From SXMI01 sp964391365 (GTDB lineage Bacteria > Actinomycetota > Acidimicrobiia > Acidimicrobiales > Microtrichaceae): 51,323 nt of DNA. Below the pieces are notes generated by a model. That model was given only the letters and a program-made list of their open reading frames with translations, was not told the origin of the DNA and did not search any database. The stretch spans positions 1 to 51,323 of the forward strand of contig CAYMKW010000006.1 in the NCBI GenBank assembly GCA_964391365.1, in the 5' to 3' direction. The translations under genes and the position numbers were made by a program. Positions 31,845 through 40,541 of this stretch are shown one piece after another (position 1 is the stretch's first letter; the number at the start of each line of letters is the position of its first letter).

Positions 31845-33497
31845 ATGGGTGAGCAGGTCGACCTCCTCTCGTGGGGAGGGACGCGGGGCGGTTGGTCGCT
31901 CGGGGCGAACGGGTCGTTGGATCCTGACGTCCGTGTCGCTGCAGGGCAGCTCGAGGAGCACGCCCGCTCGACCGACGCCCCCTGGCTGCTGCTCTGGGAC
32001 CACGCGCTGGGCCACCCGGCCCCCGACGCCGTCGCCGAGCTGGCCGCCGGTCGGGCCGACGTCTGGCACGCCGGACTCCTGCTCGGCACGGCCGGCCTGC
32101 CCGAGGAGCACGACTACATCCATCCGATCTGGCCGCTCAGCCTGGACGCCCCGCCCGATCTCGAGGCGGTCTCCTGGCGGGTGTCGCTCGATGCGGTGCT
32201 CCTGCGCGCCGACGTGGTCCGGGTGCTCGGGTCGTTGGACCGTGCCTTCGAGGGGCGCACCGGTGCCGGACTCGAGTTCGGTCGCCGACTGATCGACCGC
32301 GGCGCGGTCGTCTTCCACACCCCTCGTCTGCTCGGGCCGGTCCGCCGTCCGGTCGAACCGCTCAGCGAGCACGACCGCTTCGCGTTCCTGCGCCGGGTGT
32401 TCGGCCGCAAGTGGGTTCGCTACGCCGGAGCCCGGCGGGCGGCGGCGCACCTGCATCCGCTCGCCGTGCAGCGCGCCATGGACGCATCGGCCCGGTCCTG
32501 CGCTGCGTCGCCCCGTCCGCCCGGCGACCCCGACGTCGTCCTCGAGCGGCCGGCGGTCGGTGTTCCTGCGAATCCGTCGGTCACGGTCGTCCTCCCGACC
32601 CTGGGCCGCTACGAGCTCCTCCGTCCGGTGCTCGACCAGCTGCGCATCCAGACCGTCCCGGCCCGAGAGGTGCTCGTCGTCGACCAGAACGATCCCGACC
32701 GGCGGCAGCTCGATCTCTACGAGGAGTACGCCGACATCCGGCTCCGCCCGATCCTCCAGGACGTCCGGGGCCAGTGGATCGCCCGCAACGCGGCGGTGCT
32801 CGAGTCGACCGGCGACTGGCTCGCGTTCATCGACGACGACTCCGAGGTCGGCCCCGACTTCATCGAGCAGCACCTCGAGGGTCTTCACCGCTACGACGCA
32901 GACCTGTCCACCGGGGCGTCGCTGGCGGTGATCGGCGCCCCCGTGCCCGACAACTACGCCTTCTTCCGGGTCGCCGACCAGTGGGACTCGGGCAACGGCA
33001 TGTGCCACCGGGACCTGTTCGCCAGGTTCGGGCTGTTCGACCAGCAGTTCGACCGTCAGCGTCGTGGCGACGCCGAGTTCGGACTCCGGGTCCAGCAGGG
33101 GGGCGGGCTCGTCGTCCACAACCCGCACGCCATCCGGGTGCACCTCAAGGCCCAGGAGGGCGGCTTGCGCACGTTCGGTTCGCTCGATGGGTTCCGTCAC
33201 CGCGACCGGACCTCACCGCTGCCCCTGCCGTCGATGGTGTACTACACGAAGCGCTACCACAGCTCCCGACAGGTCCGCGAGGACCTGCTGATCGGCCTGT
33301 CGCAGGCGATCGTCCCCTACGAGCTGAAGCGGCGGGCGACACCCGCGCAGTGGGCCCGTTTCGTCCTGGGCGAGGTGCGACACGTCCCCTCGACGGTGCG
33401 ACGGGTGCGGGCCTCGCTCGACATCGCCGACGAGATGGTCGCCGCCGGTCCGGAGATCCCCGAGCTCGGTGACGAGCCGGTGCTGCACCAGGACTGA
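31845..33497 (+). CDS. GT2-family glycosyltransferase with an extra N-terminal domain
   Basis: A 550-residue protein with two parts. The C-terminal part is a full GT2 domain: SVTVVLPTLGRYELLRPVL near residue 245, VVDQNDPDRRQL, the metal site LAFIDDDSEVG near residue 325, and RRGDAEFGLR near residue 405 as the catalytic-acid region. The N-terminal 220 residues look like a second, decayed GT-A-like domain (WLLLWDHALGHP in the position of a metal site, WRVSLDAVLLR later) without the nucleotide-binding start. The ATG at 31845 follows AGGTGACG. It opens a six-gene plus-strand operon. The first domain may have a structural or acceptor-binding role. Confidence 0.87.
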   Translation: MGEQVDLLSWGGTRGGWSLGANGSLDPDVRVAAGQLEEHARSTDAPWLLLWDHALGHPAPDAVAELAAGRADVWHAGLLLGTAGLPEEHDYIHPIWPLSLDAPPDLEAVSWRVSLDAVLLRADVVRVLGSLDRAFEGRTGAGLEFGRRLIDRGAVVFHTPRLLGPVRRPVEPLSEHDRFAFLRRVFGRKWVRYAGARRAAAHLHPLAVQRAMDASARSCAASPRPPGDPDVVLERPAVGVPANPSVTVVLPTLGRYELLRPVLDQLRIQTVPAREVLVVDQNDPDRRQLDLYEEYADIRLRPILQDVRGQWIARNAAVLESTGDWLAFIDDDSEVGPDFIEQHLEGLHRYDADLSTGASLAVIGAPVPDNYAFFRVADQWDSGNGMCHRDLFARFGLFDQQFDRQRRGDAEFGLRVQQGGGLVVHNPHAIRVHLKAQEGGLRTFGSLDGFRHRDRTSPLPLPSMVYYTKRYHSSRQVREDLLIGLSQAIVPYELKRRATPAQWARFVLGEVRHVPSTVRRVRASLDIADEMVAAGPEIPELGDEPVLHQD

Positions 33498-33507
33498 CGG
33501 GGCTGAC

Positions 33508-34701
33508 GTGAAGCTCGCGGTCATCGGCGACACCCAGCACTACCGGGACGACCAGGGTCGCCTGTGCGCCCTCGAACCCGTCGTGAACCAGCTCGACCGA
33601 TGGGCCGCCCTCTTCGACGAGGTCGTCCTGTGCGCACCGCTCGACCCCGGTCCACCTCCCGCCGGCTTCGCCCCCTACGGGGCGGCGAACGTCCGGATCG
33701 AGCCGCTCCGGAAGGCCGGCGGCAACACGGCGCTGGCCAAGCTCGGACTGGTGCCCCGGTTGGTGCCGTGGGCGGTCGCCACGCGGCGGGTGGCCCGGCA
33801 GGTCGACGCCGTCCACCTGAGGTGCCCGTGCAACATCGGGATGGTGGCGATCTTCTCGACCTGGCGCGCCGTCCGCTACCGCTACGCGCTCTACGCCGGC
33901 GTCTGGCACAGCTACGTGGGTGAGCCCAGATTCTTCGGCGCTCAGCGCCGACTCCTCGGCAGCCGGTGGTTCGGCGGGCCCGTGAGCGTCTACGCGGCGG
34001 CGGACCCGGATCATCCGCACCTGGTCCCGTTCTTCAGTCCGTCCTACTCCGATCGTGACTGGGAGGCCGCCGAACCGGGCGCCGTCGCCACCCTCGAGCG
34101 GATCGAGGACCCGTCGGTGACGGGACCGTGGCGGCTGGTGACGGTCGGGCGTCTCACCGTCAACAAGAACCAGGAGACGGTGGTCCGGGCGGCCGCGGAG
34201 CTGGTGCGCCGGGGCGTGGACGTCCGGCTCGGCGTCTACGGCGACGGCCCCGAGCGGCCCCGGCTCGAGGCGTTGGCGACCGAGCTGGGAGCGGGCGAGC
34301 AGATCGCGTTCCACGGGTCCGTCGGACACCCCGACGTGATGTCGGCGTTCGCCGCCGCCGACCTCAACCTGTTGTCGACCAGGCAGGAGGGCTACGGCAA
34401 GGTCCTGCTCGAGGGCATGGTCCACGGTGCGGTCCCGGTGTTCTCCCGGAGTCCGGTCGCCGACGAGATCGCCGGTGGAGGTGACCGGGGCGTGGTCGTC
34501 GACGCCGACGACTGGCGGTCCATGGCCGACGAGGTCGAACGACTCCTGGGCGACCGGGTCCGCTGGGCCGCCATGGCCCGAGCGGCCCGGACGTTCTCGG
34601 GGACGGTCACCCTCGAGACCTTCCAGCAGCGGGTCCGCTCGATGCTCGAGTCCCAGTGGGGCGTCCGGCTGCCCGACCCCGACGCGCCGGCGGGCTCGTG
34701 A
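33508..34701 (+). CDS. GT4-family glycosyltransferase
   Basis: A 397-residue GT-B glycosyltransferase. The GTG at 33508 is taken as start because the conserved MKLAVIGDTQHY-like N-terminus begins there, ten bases after the previous stop. The donor domain shows LVTVGRLTVNKNQETVV, GVYGDGPERPRLEAL, and STRQEGYGKVLLEGMVHG with PVFSRSPVADEI. The gene overlaps the next by four bases (GTGA). It belongs to the six-gene operon 31845-39170. The sugar and linkage are unknown. Confidence 0.9.
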   Translation: MKLAVIGDTQHYRDDQGRLCALEPVVNQLDRWAALFDEVVLCAPLDPGPPPAGFAPYGAANVRIEPLRKAGGNTALAKLGLVPRLVPWAVATRRVARQVDAVHLRCPCNIGMVAIFSTWRAVRYRYALYAGVWHSYVGEPRFFGAQRRLLGSRWFGGPVSVYAAADPDHPHLVPFFSPSYSDRDWEAAEPGAVATLERIEDPSVTGPWRLVTVGRLTVNKNQETVVRAAAELVRRGVDVRLGVYGDGPERPRLEALATELGAGEQIAFHGSVGHPDVMSAFAAADLNLLSTRQEGYGKVLLEGMVHGAVPVFSRSPVADEIAGGGDRGVVVDADDWRSMADEVERLLGDRVRWAAMARAARTFSGTVTLETFQQRVRSMLESQWGVRLPDPDAPAGS

Positions 34702-35984
34702 TCCGTTCGGTTCTGCTCGTCACCCAGTACTACCCGCCCGAGCGTGGGGCGGCGCAGGTCCGACTCGGGGCGATCGTCCGTGAGCTGCGCCGACGCGACC
34801 TCGATGTCGAGGTGCTCACGGCACTCCCGAACTACCCGACGGGTCGCATCTTCCCGGGATGGCGCCGGCGGCTCCTGCAGTACCGCGACGAGGACGGCGT
34901 CCGGGTCGGCCGGGTGTGGGTCTACGCGGCCATGGGCAGCGGCCCGGCCCGCATGGCCAACTACCTCTCCTTCGGGCTCACCTCGGTGCTGGGCGTCCTG
35001 CGCGCCGGGCCCGCCGACTGGACCGTGGTCGAGTACCCGACGCTGTTCGGTGCGCTGCCGGCGGTGCTCCTGTCACGGATCCGTCGACGGCGGGTGGCGC
35101 TCCTCGTCGCCGACCTCTGGGTGGACTCGATCGTCGAGGTCGGTGCTGCCGGCGACGGTGTCCTCGTCTCGGTCCTGCGGCGGGTGGAGCGCTGGATGCT
35201 CCGTTCGGCCGACCGGGTCACCGCGGTGACCGAGGGGGTGCGCGACGCGCTCGTCGCCAAGGGGGTGCGGCCCGATCGACTGGCCTGGCTCCCGAACGGC
35301 GCCGACACCGACCTGTTCTCACCGGGCCCCGAGGACCCCGCGCTGCGGTCGCGCTTCGGGCTCCGCGACGACTCCGACGTCGTCCTCTACGCCGGCACCC
35401 ACGGCTACGTCCACGGCCTGGAGGTCGTCCTCGACGCCGCCGAGATGCTGGGCGACCGCCCCGTCGAGTTCCTGCTGGTGGGGAGCGGGTCGGAGAAGCC
35501 GCGCCTGGTCGCTGAGGCGGCGTCCCGGGGCCTCACGAACGTGGTGTTCGCCGACCCGGTCGACCCGGAGACCGTGGCCGACCTCCTGCGCACCGCGAGG
35601 ATCTCGCTGGCGACGGTGCGCGAGGGAGATCTCTACCGGACGATCCGGTCGGCCAAGATGCTGCCCGCCATGGCCGCTGCGGTTCCCGTCGTCTACAGCG
35701 CCGACGACGAGGGTTCGCGCATCGTCCGCCGCGAGGGAGCTGGGATCGTCACGCCGCCGGGAGACGGGGCCGCCCTGGCCGATGCGGTCGCATCGCTCCT
35801 CGACGACCCGGACCGTGCGGCCGCCCTGGGTGTCGCCGGGCGGGCGTGGGTGGAGTCCGAGGCCAGTTGGCGTCGGCTCGTCGGCGACTGGCTGGCCGAG
35901 CTCGACCCGGCGGCGACCGCGGCCCCTGGGCCGTCGACCGTCCGCTCGATGGGGTCGTCGGGAACCGGGGGTCGTTCGTCGTGA
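34698..35984 (+). CDS. GT4-family glycosyltransferase (WbuB-like)
   Basis: A 428-residue GT-B glycosyltransferase starting at a GTG that overlaps the previous stop. The N-terminus SVLLVTQYYPPERGAAQVRL with YPTGRIFPGW is typical of WbuB-like enzymes that add N-acetylfucosamine-type sugars in O-antigen loci. The middle has WLPNGADTDLFSPGP, and the donor domain has VVLYAGTHGYVHGLEVVLDA, VEFLLVGSGSEKPRLV and the late DRAAALGVAGRAW. Its stop overlaps the start of the CapK-like gene. The WbuB comparison is by motif only. Confidence 0.9.
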   Translation: MIRSVLLVTQYYPPERGAAQVRLGAIVRELRRRDLDVEVLTALPNYPTGRIFPGWRRRLLQYRDEDGVRVGRVWVYAAMGSGPARMANYLSFGLTSVLGVLRAGPADWTVVEYPTLFGALPAVLLSRIRRRRVALLVADLWVDSIVEVGAAGDGVLVSVLRRVERWMLRSADRVTAVTEGVRDALVAKGVRPDRLAWLPNGADTDLFSPGPEDPALRSRFGLRDDSDVVLYAGTHGYVHGLEVVLDAAEMLGDRPVEFLLVGSGSEKPRLVAEAASRGLTNVVFADPVDPETVADLLRTARISLATVREGDLYRTIRSAKMLPAMAAAVPVVYSADDEGSRIVRREGAGIVTPPGDGAALADAVASLLDDPDRAAALGVAGRAWVESEASWRRLVGDWLAELDPAATAAPGPSTVRSMGSSGTGGRSS

Positions 35985-37378
35985 ACCGACAGGACCTCTA
36001 CCGGCGTCTCCCGCTCCCGGCCCAGCAGGCCATGGCCGCCGCCTACGGCGTCGTCCAACTCCCGATCCGCCACGGCGGTCGGTTCCGGTCCGATGTCCGC
36101 GACCTCGACGCCCGGCAGTGGTGGTCGGAGGACCGCCTGCAACAGGACCAGGACCAGCGGGTCCGGGCGATGGTCCTGTGGTGCGCCCGCCGGGTGCCCC
36201 ACTATCGGGACCTGTTCGCGGAACTGGGCCTGGATGCCTCGGACGTGCGCACCGCAGCCGACCTGGTGCACCTCCCGATGCTCGACAAGGAGACGGTCCG
36301 GGCGGATCCGGAGCGGTTCCTGCCCGATCCGCCCCGGCCGAAGCTCGTGGCGCAGACGACCGGCGGCACGACGGGAACGCCGCTCGCGTACTGGGCGACC
36401 AAGGACGCCGTCCGGTTCAACTACGCCACCTACGAGAGCCGCACCCGGGCCTGGTCGGGGGTCCGTTTCGGTGACCGCATGGCGTCGTTCCACGGGCAGC
36501 CGATCGTCCCCGCCGGTCAGGAGCGTGGTCCGTTCTGGCGTCGCAATCCGGCGTTCAACCAGCTCTACTGCTCCGTGTACCACCTGAGTGACGCCAACCT
36601 GCCGGCGTACCTCGACGCTCTCGCCGCCTTCCGGCCCGTGGTGCTCGCTGGTTACACCTCCGCCATCCACCGGCTCGCCCAGTACGTCCTGCGGGTGGGC
36701 GACACGGATCGTGTGCGGCCTCGGGCCGTGATCGTGAGCTCCGAGACCCTGCTCCCTGCGGCTCGCGCCGACATCGAGGAGGCGTTCGGCTGCCCGGTGC
36801 ACAACGCCTACAGCCTGGGCGAGCTCGTGGCCTACGTCTCGGAGTGCGACTTCGGGTCCATGCACGTGTCGACCGAGTACGGGGTCCTCGAACTGCTCGA
36901 CACCGACGAGTCGGCCGGGACCGGGCGTCACGAGATCATCGCGTCGGGTCTGTTCAACCGGGCCATGCCGCTGCTGCGCTACCGGACCGGCGACACGGCC
37001 GCTCCGGCCAACGCGGCCTGCGAGTGCGGGCGTGGACTCCCGACCGTCGACGAGCTGACCGGCCGCTCCGACGACGTCGTGCACACGCCCGACGGGACGA
37101 TCGTCGGACCGGCACCCATGAGCCTGGCCTTCCAGCGGGTGCCGCGACTCCGGCGGGCCCAGGTCCACCAGGAGCGGATCGAGTCGATCCGGGTGCTCGT
37201 CGAGGTGGACGCCGACTTCACCGCCGACGACGAGTCGTTCATGGTCGCGGAGCTCGCCAAGCGGTTGGGCACCGCACTCGAGATCGAGGTGGAGCGCGTC
37301 GAGGCGCTGCCGCGCACCTCCGGCGGCAAGGAGCGGGTCGTGGTCTCCACGCTGCACCGGGGCGGGGTCGGCAGGTGA
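35981..37378 (+). CDS. CapK/PaaK-like adenylate-forming enzyme
   Basis: A 465-residue protein of the phenylacetate-CoA-ligase-like branch often called CapK in capsule loci. Start is the GTG overlapping the previous stop. The ATP-binding loop is TTGGTTGTPL (126-135). VSSETLLPAARADIEEAFG and YSLGELVAYVSEC follow near residue 250, and LRYRTGDTA near residue 330. The C-terminal SGGKERVVV holds a lysine in the place of the catalytic lysine of acyl-adenylating enzymes. Family members activate a carboxylic acid as acyl-adenylate or CoA ester. In this operon it may supply an activated acyl or aryl group for decorating the glycan. The acid is unknown. Confidence 0.85.
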   Translation: MNRQDLYRRLPLPAQQAMAAAYGVVQLPIRHGGRFRSDVRDLDARQWWSEDRLQQDQDQRVRAMVLWCARRVPHYRDLFAELGLDASDVRTAADLVHLPMLDKETVRADPERFLPDPPRPKLVAQTTGGTTGTPLAYWATKDAVRFNYATYESRTRAWSGVRFGDRMASFHGQPIVPAGQERGPFWRRNPAFNQLYCSVYHLSDANLPAYLDALAAFRPVVLAGYTSAIHRLAQYVLRVGDTDRVRPRAVIVSSETLLPAARADIEEAFGCPVHNAYSLGELVAYVSECDFGSMHVSTEYGVLELLDTDESAGTGRHEIIASGLFNRAMPLLRYRTGDTAAPANAACECGRGLPTVDELTGRSDDVVHTPDGTIVGPAPMSLAFQRVPRLRRAQVHQERIESIRVLVEVDADFTADDESFMVAELAKRLGTALEIEVERVEALPRTSGGKERVVVSTLHRGGVGR

Positions 37379-38502
37379 GTTCCACGAACCCCCCCACGCC
37401 GGACCGCCGGCGGGACGACGACACCGGTGGCCATCGCAAGGCGGTGCTGGCCCGGACGAGCGCCAACCCGAGCATCGGCTTCGTGGGCATCCACTCCAAC
37501 GGTCGGCCCGACCAGCCGGTGAGCCAGAACGAGACCCTGGCCGAACTCTTCGAGGTGGCGGGCTACCGGACGCACCGGGCGTCGGGCTTCCGGAACCGTT
37601 GGTTGCGCACGGCGCACCAGATCGTCGGGATCCTGTCGTGGCGGCGCACCAACGTGGTCGTCGTCGCGGCGTTCTCGGGACCGTCGTTCCTCATCAGCGA
37701 GTTCTCCGTTCCACTCGCACGCCTCACCGGGAAGAAGGCGGTCCTGTTCCTGCACGGTGGGAACCTGCCGACCTTCGGGTCGGCGAACCGTCGACGGGTC
37801 GAGCGGACCCTGCTCGCCGCCGACGCCGTGTTCGCTCCCTCGGCGTTCCTCGCCCAGACGTTCCGCGACTGGGGCATCGACGTGCACGTGGTGCCGAACG
37901 TGCTCCGCCTCGAGCGCTACGAGTACCGCCGCCGCTCGCCCATCCGGCCCCGCATCATGTGGATGCGCACGTTCCACGAGCACTACGACCCGGTCTCCGC
38001 CGTCCGGGCCTTCGCGGCGATCCGCTCCGAGCGTCCCGACGCCACGATGACGATGGCCGGTGCGGACCAGGGGTTGCTCGACGAGACGGTCGCCGAGGCC
38101 GAGCGCCTGGGCGTCCGTGATGCCATCACGTTCCCCGGCTACCTCGACGCCGCCGGCAAACGGGCCGCCTTCGCGGACCACGACGTGTTCCTGAACACGA
38201 ACCTGGTGGACAACATGCCGGTGAGCGTGCTCGAGGCCGGCGCCTCCGGGCTGGTCGTCGTGGCCACGGCAGTGGGCGGGATCCCGGCGCTGGTCCGGGA
38301 TGGCGAGGACGGGGTGCTCGTCGATGCTGGAGACGACGGGGCCATGGCCCGTACAGTGCTCGAACTGCTCGACGACGGCGATCGGGCTGGTCGGTTGTCG
38401 GAGGGGGGTCGGGCGATGGCGGAACGGTCGGGTTGGCCGCAGGTCCACGAGCAGTGGCGTCGCGAACTCGAGCTGATCCTGCCGAACCGGAGGGTGCGGT
38501 GA
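37375..38502 (+). CDS. GT4-family glycosyltransferase
   Basis: A 375-residue GT-B type enzyme. The GTG at 37375 overlaps the CapK-like stop. After a polar N-terminus come IGFVGIHSNGRPDQPVSQNE, VLFLHGGNLP and APSAFLAQTFRDWG; the donor domain has IMWMRTFHEHYDPVSAV, ITFPGYLD and NTNLVDNMPVSVLEAGASGL with VGGIPALV. This matches GT4 enzymes with the signature DNMPVSVLEA. It overlaps the GNAT gene by four bases. It is the fourth glycosyltransferase of the operon. Confidence 0.88.
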   Translation: MSSTNPPTPDRRRDDDTGGHRKAVLARTSANPSIGFVGIHSNGRPDQPVSQNETLAELFEVAGYRTHRASGFRNRWLRTAHQIVGILSWRRTNVVVVAAFSGPSFLISEFSVPLARLTGKKAVLFLHGGNLPTFGSANRRRVERTLLAADAVFAPSAFLAQTFRDWGIDVHVVPNVLRLERYEYRRRSPIRPRIMWMRTFHEHYDPVSAVRAFAAIRSERPDATMTMAGADQGLLDETVAEAERLGVRDAITFPGYLDAAGKRAAFADHDVFLNTNLVDNMPVSVLEAGASGLVVVATAVGGIPALVRDGEDGVLVDAGDDGAMARTVLELLDDGDRAGRLSEGGRAMAERSGWPQVHEQWRRELELILPNRRVR

Positions 38503-39170
38503 GCGACCGTGCCGCCACGGTGTCGGTGCGGGGGGCCCGTGATGCCGACCTGAGGGCGGTGGCCGAACTCCACGTGGCCGCGTTCCCGGAGAGCGTCCTC
38601 GGTCAGCTCGGCGTGGAGGCGGTCCGCCGCAACTACGTGTGGCAGCTCCACGGACCGCACGACGTGACGGCGCTGGTTGCGGAACTCGATGGCCGACCGG
38701 TCGGGTTCCTGTTCGGGGGTGTGTTCCGGGGTTCGACGATCGGGTTCGTGAAGTCCCAGAAGTTCTTCCTCGCCGGCCAGGTCCTGCGCCATCCGAAGGT
38801 GCTGCTGGACCGCGTCGGACTCGATCGGATCCGACTCGCACTCCGCCTCGTCTCCTCCCGCTGGTCCACCCCCGCGCCCGAGGTCCCCTCCGCGGTGCCA
38901 CGGTCCTCGTTCGGTGTGCTGGCGATCGCGGTGGACCCGGCGGTGCAGGGACACGGCGTCGGCCGTGAGCTCATGGCGTCGGCATCGGCCGCAGCGACCG
39001 CCGACGGGTTCGAGTCGATGCACCTCTCGGTGCACCCCGACAACCTCCAGGCGGTCTCGTTCTACGAGTCGCTCGGCTGGCGCCGGGCGCCCGAGGACGA
39101 CGGTCGCTGGGTCGGTCGGATGCGGATCCCGCTGAGCGGCGCGACGTCCGACCCGGCCGGTTCCGGCTGA
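38499..39170 (+). CDS. GNAT-family N-acyltransferase
   Basis: A 223-residue GNAT protein starting at the GTG that overlaps the previous stop. The acyl-CoA binding motif A is LAIAVDPAVQGHGVGRELM near residue 145, with the Q/R-x-x-G-x-G/A pattern, and the C-terminus has HPDNLQAVSFYESLGWRR. An insert near residues 75-130 separates the first and second halves and carries a KSQKFFLAGQVLRHP segment. It is the last gene of the operon, 13 bases from the convergent phosphatase gene. It probably acylates an amino sugar made by a DegT enzyme of the locus. Confidence 0.85.
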   Translation: MSDRAATVSVRGARDADLRAVAELHVAAFPESVLGQLGVEAVRRNYVWQLHGPHDVTALVAELDGRPVGFLFGGVFRGSTIGFVKSQKFFLAGQVLRHPKVLLDRVGLDRIRLALRLVSSRWSTPAPEVPSAVPRSSFGVLAIAVDPAVQGHGVGRELMASASAAATADGFESMHLSVHPDNLQAVSFYESLGWRRAPEDDGRWVGRMRIPLSGATSDPAGSG

Positions 39171-39183
39171 TCGCTCACCGGAC

Positions 39184-39777
39184 TCAGCCGCCCGTCGGGA
39201 AGGCCCATCCGAACACGCGGCCGATCAACTCTTCGAGCTCGTCGGCGGTGCGCCGGAACGCCCGCGTGCCCTTGCCCATCGGGTCGACCACGTCGTCGTC
39301 GGTTCCGTAGTGGAGCACCGCCCCGGGGAGTCGGGCGGCGGCCGCCCGGGTGCTCCACCCCAGCACCGTCTCGCCGGCCCGCCGGGGGCCGATCAGCGAC
39401 GCGAGGGAGTCGAGTTCGCGGAGCGGGAACGCCCGCTGGACGACGGTCGGCGAGAACTCGGCGAGCGACATGAGGTGGGCCCGTTCCATGGTGACGACCA
39501 GGTTCGCCCAGTCGACCAGCTCGGGGGTCAGCTGACGACTCCGGTGGGCCGAGATGTCCACGCCCCGTCTCGCCATCGCCCGGACCGACCCGGGGTGCAC
39601 GGCCACGTCGCCGGGGAGGAACCCGGCGGAGCCGACGACCGCCTGCGCGCCGTGGGCGGTGACCCACGTCCGACCGATCGCTTCGGCCATGGGCGATCGA
39701 CACTGGTTGGCGGTGCAGATGAACAGGACCGTCGGCGCGTCGAGGGGCTCGGGCGAATGGCCGGGGACGTCGCTCAC
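39184..39777 (-). CDS. Low-molecular-weight protein tyrosine phosphatase (Wzb-like)
   Basis: A 197-residue low-molecular-weight phosphatase. The active-site loop is CTANQCRSPMAE, a C-x5-R signature, near residue 22, and the general-acid aspartate lies in VVDPMGKG near residue 167. It is longer than the typical 150 residues because of an insert near 110-155. The GTG at 39777 overlaps the upstream stop (GTGA). In polysaccharide loci such enzymes dephosphorylate the Wzc-like kinase; here that kinase is at 27400-29313. An arsenate-reductase-like role is less likely given the context. Confidence 0.9.
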   Translation of the reverse strand: MSDVPGHSPEPLDAPTVLFICTANQCRSPMAEAIGRTWVTAHGAQAVVGSAGFLPGDVAVHPGSVRAMARRGVDISAHRSRQLTPELVDWANLVVTMERAHLMSLAEFSPTVVQRAFPLRELDSLASLIGPRRAGETVLGWSTRAAAARLPGAVLHYGTDDDVVDPMGKGTRAFRRTADELEELIGRVFGWAFPTGG

Positions 39778-40541
39778 GACAGCCCCCCGTCGTGCGCTCC
39801 GGCCCGGTCGAGCGGCGCGTCCCCGTCGCCGTGGAGCGCCGGTCCGACCGACGGAACCGCCGCCGTCACCTCCCGCTCCAGCCAGGTCCCGTCTCGGCCC
39901 GTCAGCACGTGACGGACCAGCGTGACCACCACCCCCAGGTCGACCCGGACCGAGGACCGCTCGACGTACCACCCGTCGATTGCGAGCTTCACCGGCAGGA
40001 CGACGGAGCGGTAGGCGTCGCCGGTCTCATCGGCATCGATCGATCTGAGTTCCCACTCGCCGACGACCAGCTGGGTCGGCCCGGCGATCCCGGGTGGCAC
40101 CCGGAGCACCGCCGACCAGGCCGGATCCTCCGACTCGACGTAGGGGGGCGCCTCCGGCCGGGGTCCGAGGAGGCACATGTCGCCGGCGACGACGTTCCAG
40201 AGCTGGGGGAGTTCGTCGAGGTGCAGGCCGCGGATCCGGCGCCCGATCGGGGTGATCCTGTCGTCGTCGGACGAGGTCAGCGAGGCCCCCGTGGCCCGAC
40301 CGTCGGCCTGTTCGACCCGCATGGAGCGGAGCTTCCACATCCCGAACTCGCGCCCACCCCGACCCGAGCGAGGGACCCGGATGAGTGCCGGACCGCCGTC
40401 GTGGCGGGCCACCAGGGCGCCGATCACTGCGACGACGGGGGCGCTCAGCACCGCCAGCACGGCGGCGACCACCCGGTCCAGGACGATCCGTCGGCGCAGC
40501 CAGATCGAGACCGGCGGCACCGGATCGTGGCTCGGGGTCAC
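39774..40541 (-). CDS. Polyprenyl-phosphate sugar-1-phosphate transferase
   Basis: A 255-residue initiating enzyme of the WcaJ/WbaP C-terminal type. It attaches the first sugar phosphate to undecaprenyl phosphate. The N-terminal hydrophobic hairpin (VVAAVLAVLSAPVVAVIGAL) is followed by WKLRSMRVEQ, SSDDDRITPIGRRIR, LDELPQLWNVVAGDM and LLGPRPEAPPY, the full set of family motifs. A C-terminal extension of about 50 residues has no recognisable motif. Start is the GTG overlapping the aminotransferase stop. It is the likely first committed step of glycan assembly in this locus. Confidence 0.94.
   Translation of the reverse strand: MTPSHDPVPPVSIWLRRRIVLDRVVAAVLAVLSAPVVAVIGALVARHDGGPALIRVPRSGRGGREFGMWKLRSMRVEQADGRATGASLTSSDDDRITPIGRRIRGLHLDELPQLWNVVAGDMCLLGPRPEAPPYVESEDPAWSAVLRVPPGIAGPTQLVVGEWELRSIDADETGDAYRSVVLPVKLAIDGWYVERSSVRVDLGVVVTLVRHVLTGRDGTWLEREVTAAVPSVGPALHGDGDAPLDRAGAHDGGLS

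Noticed and set aside
31644..33200. 518-codon minus-strand open frame antisense to the GT2 gene
   Set aside because: The composition is that of a shadow frame, and the plus-strand GT2 motifs are clear.
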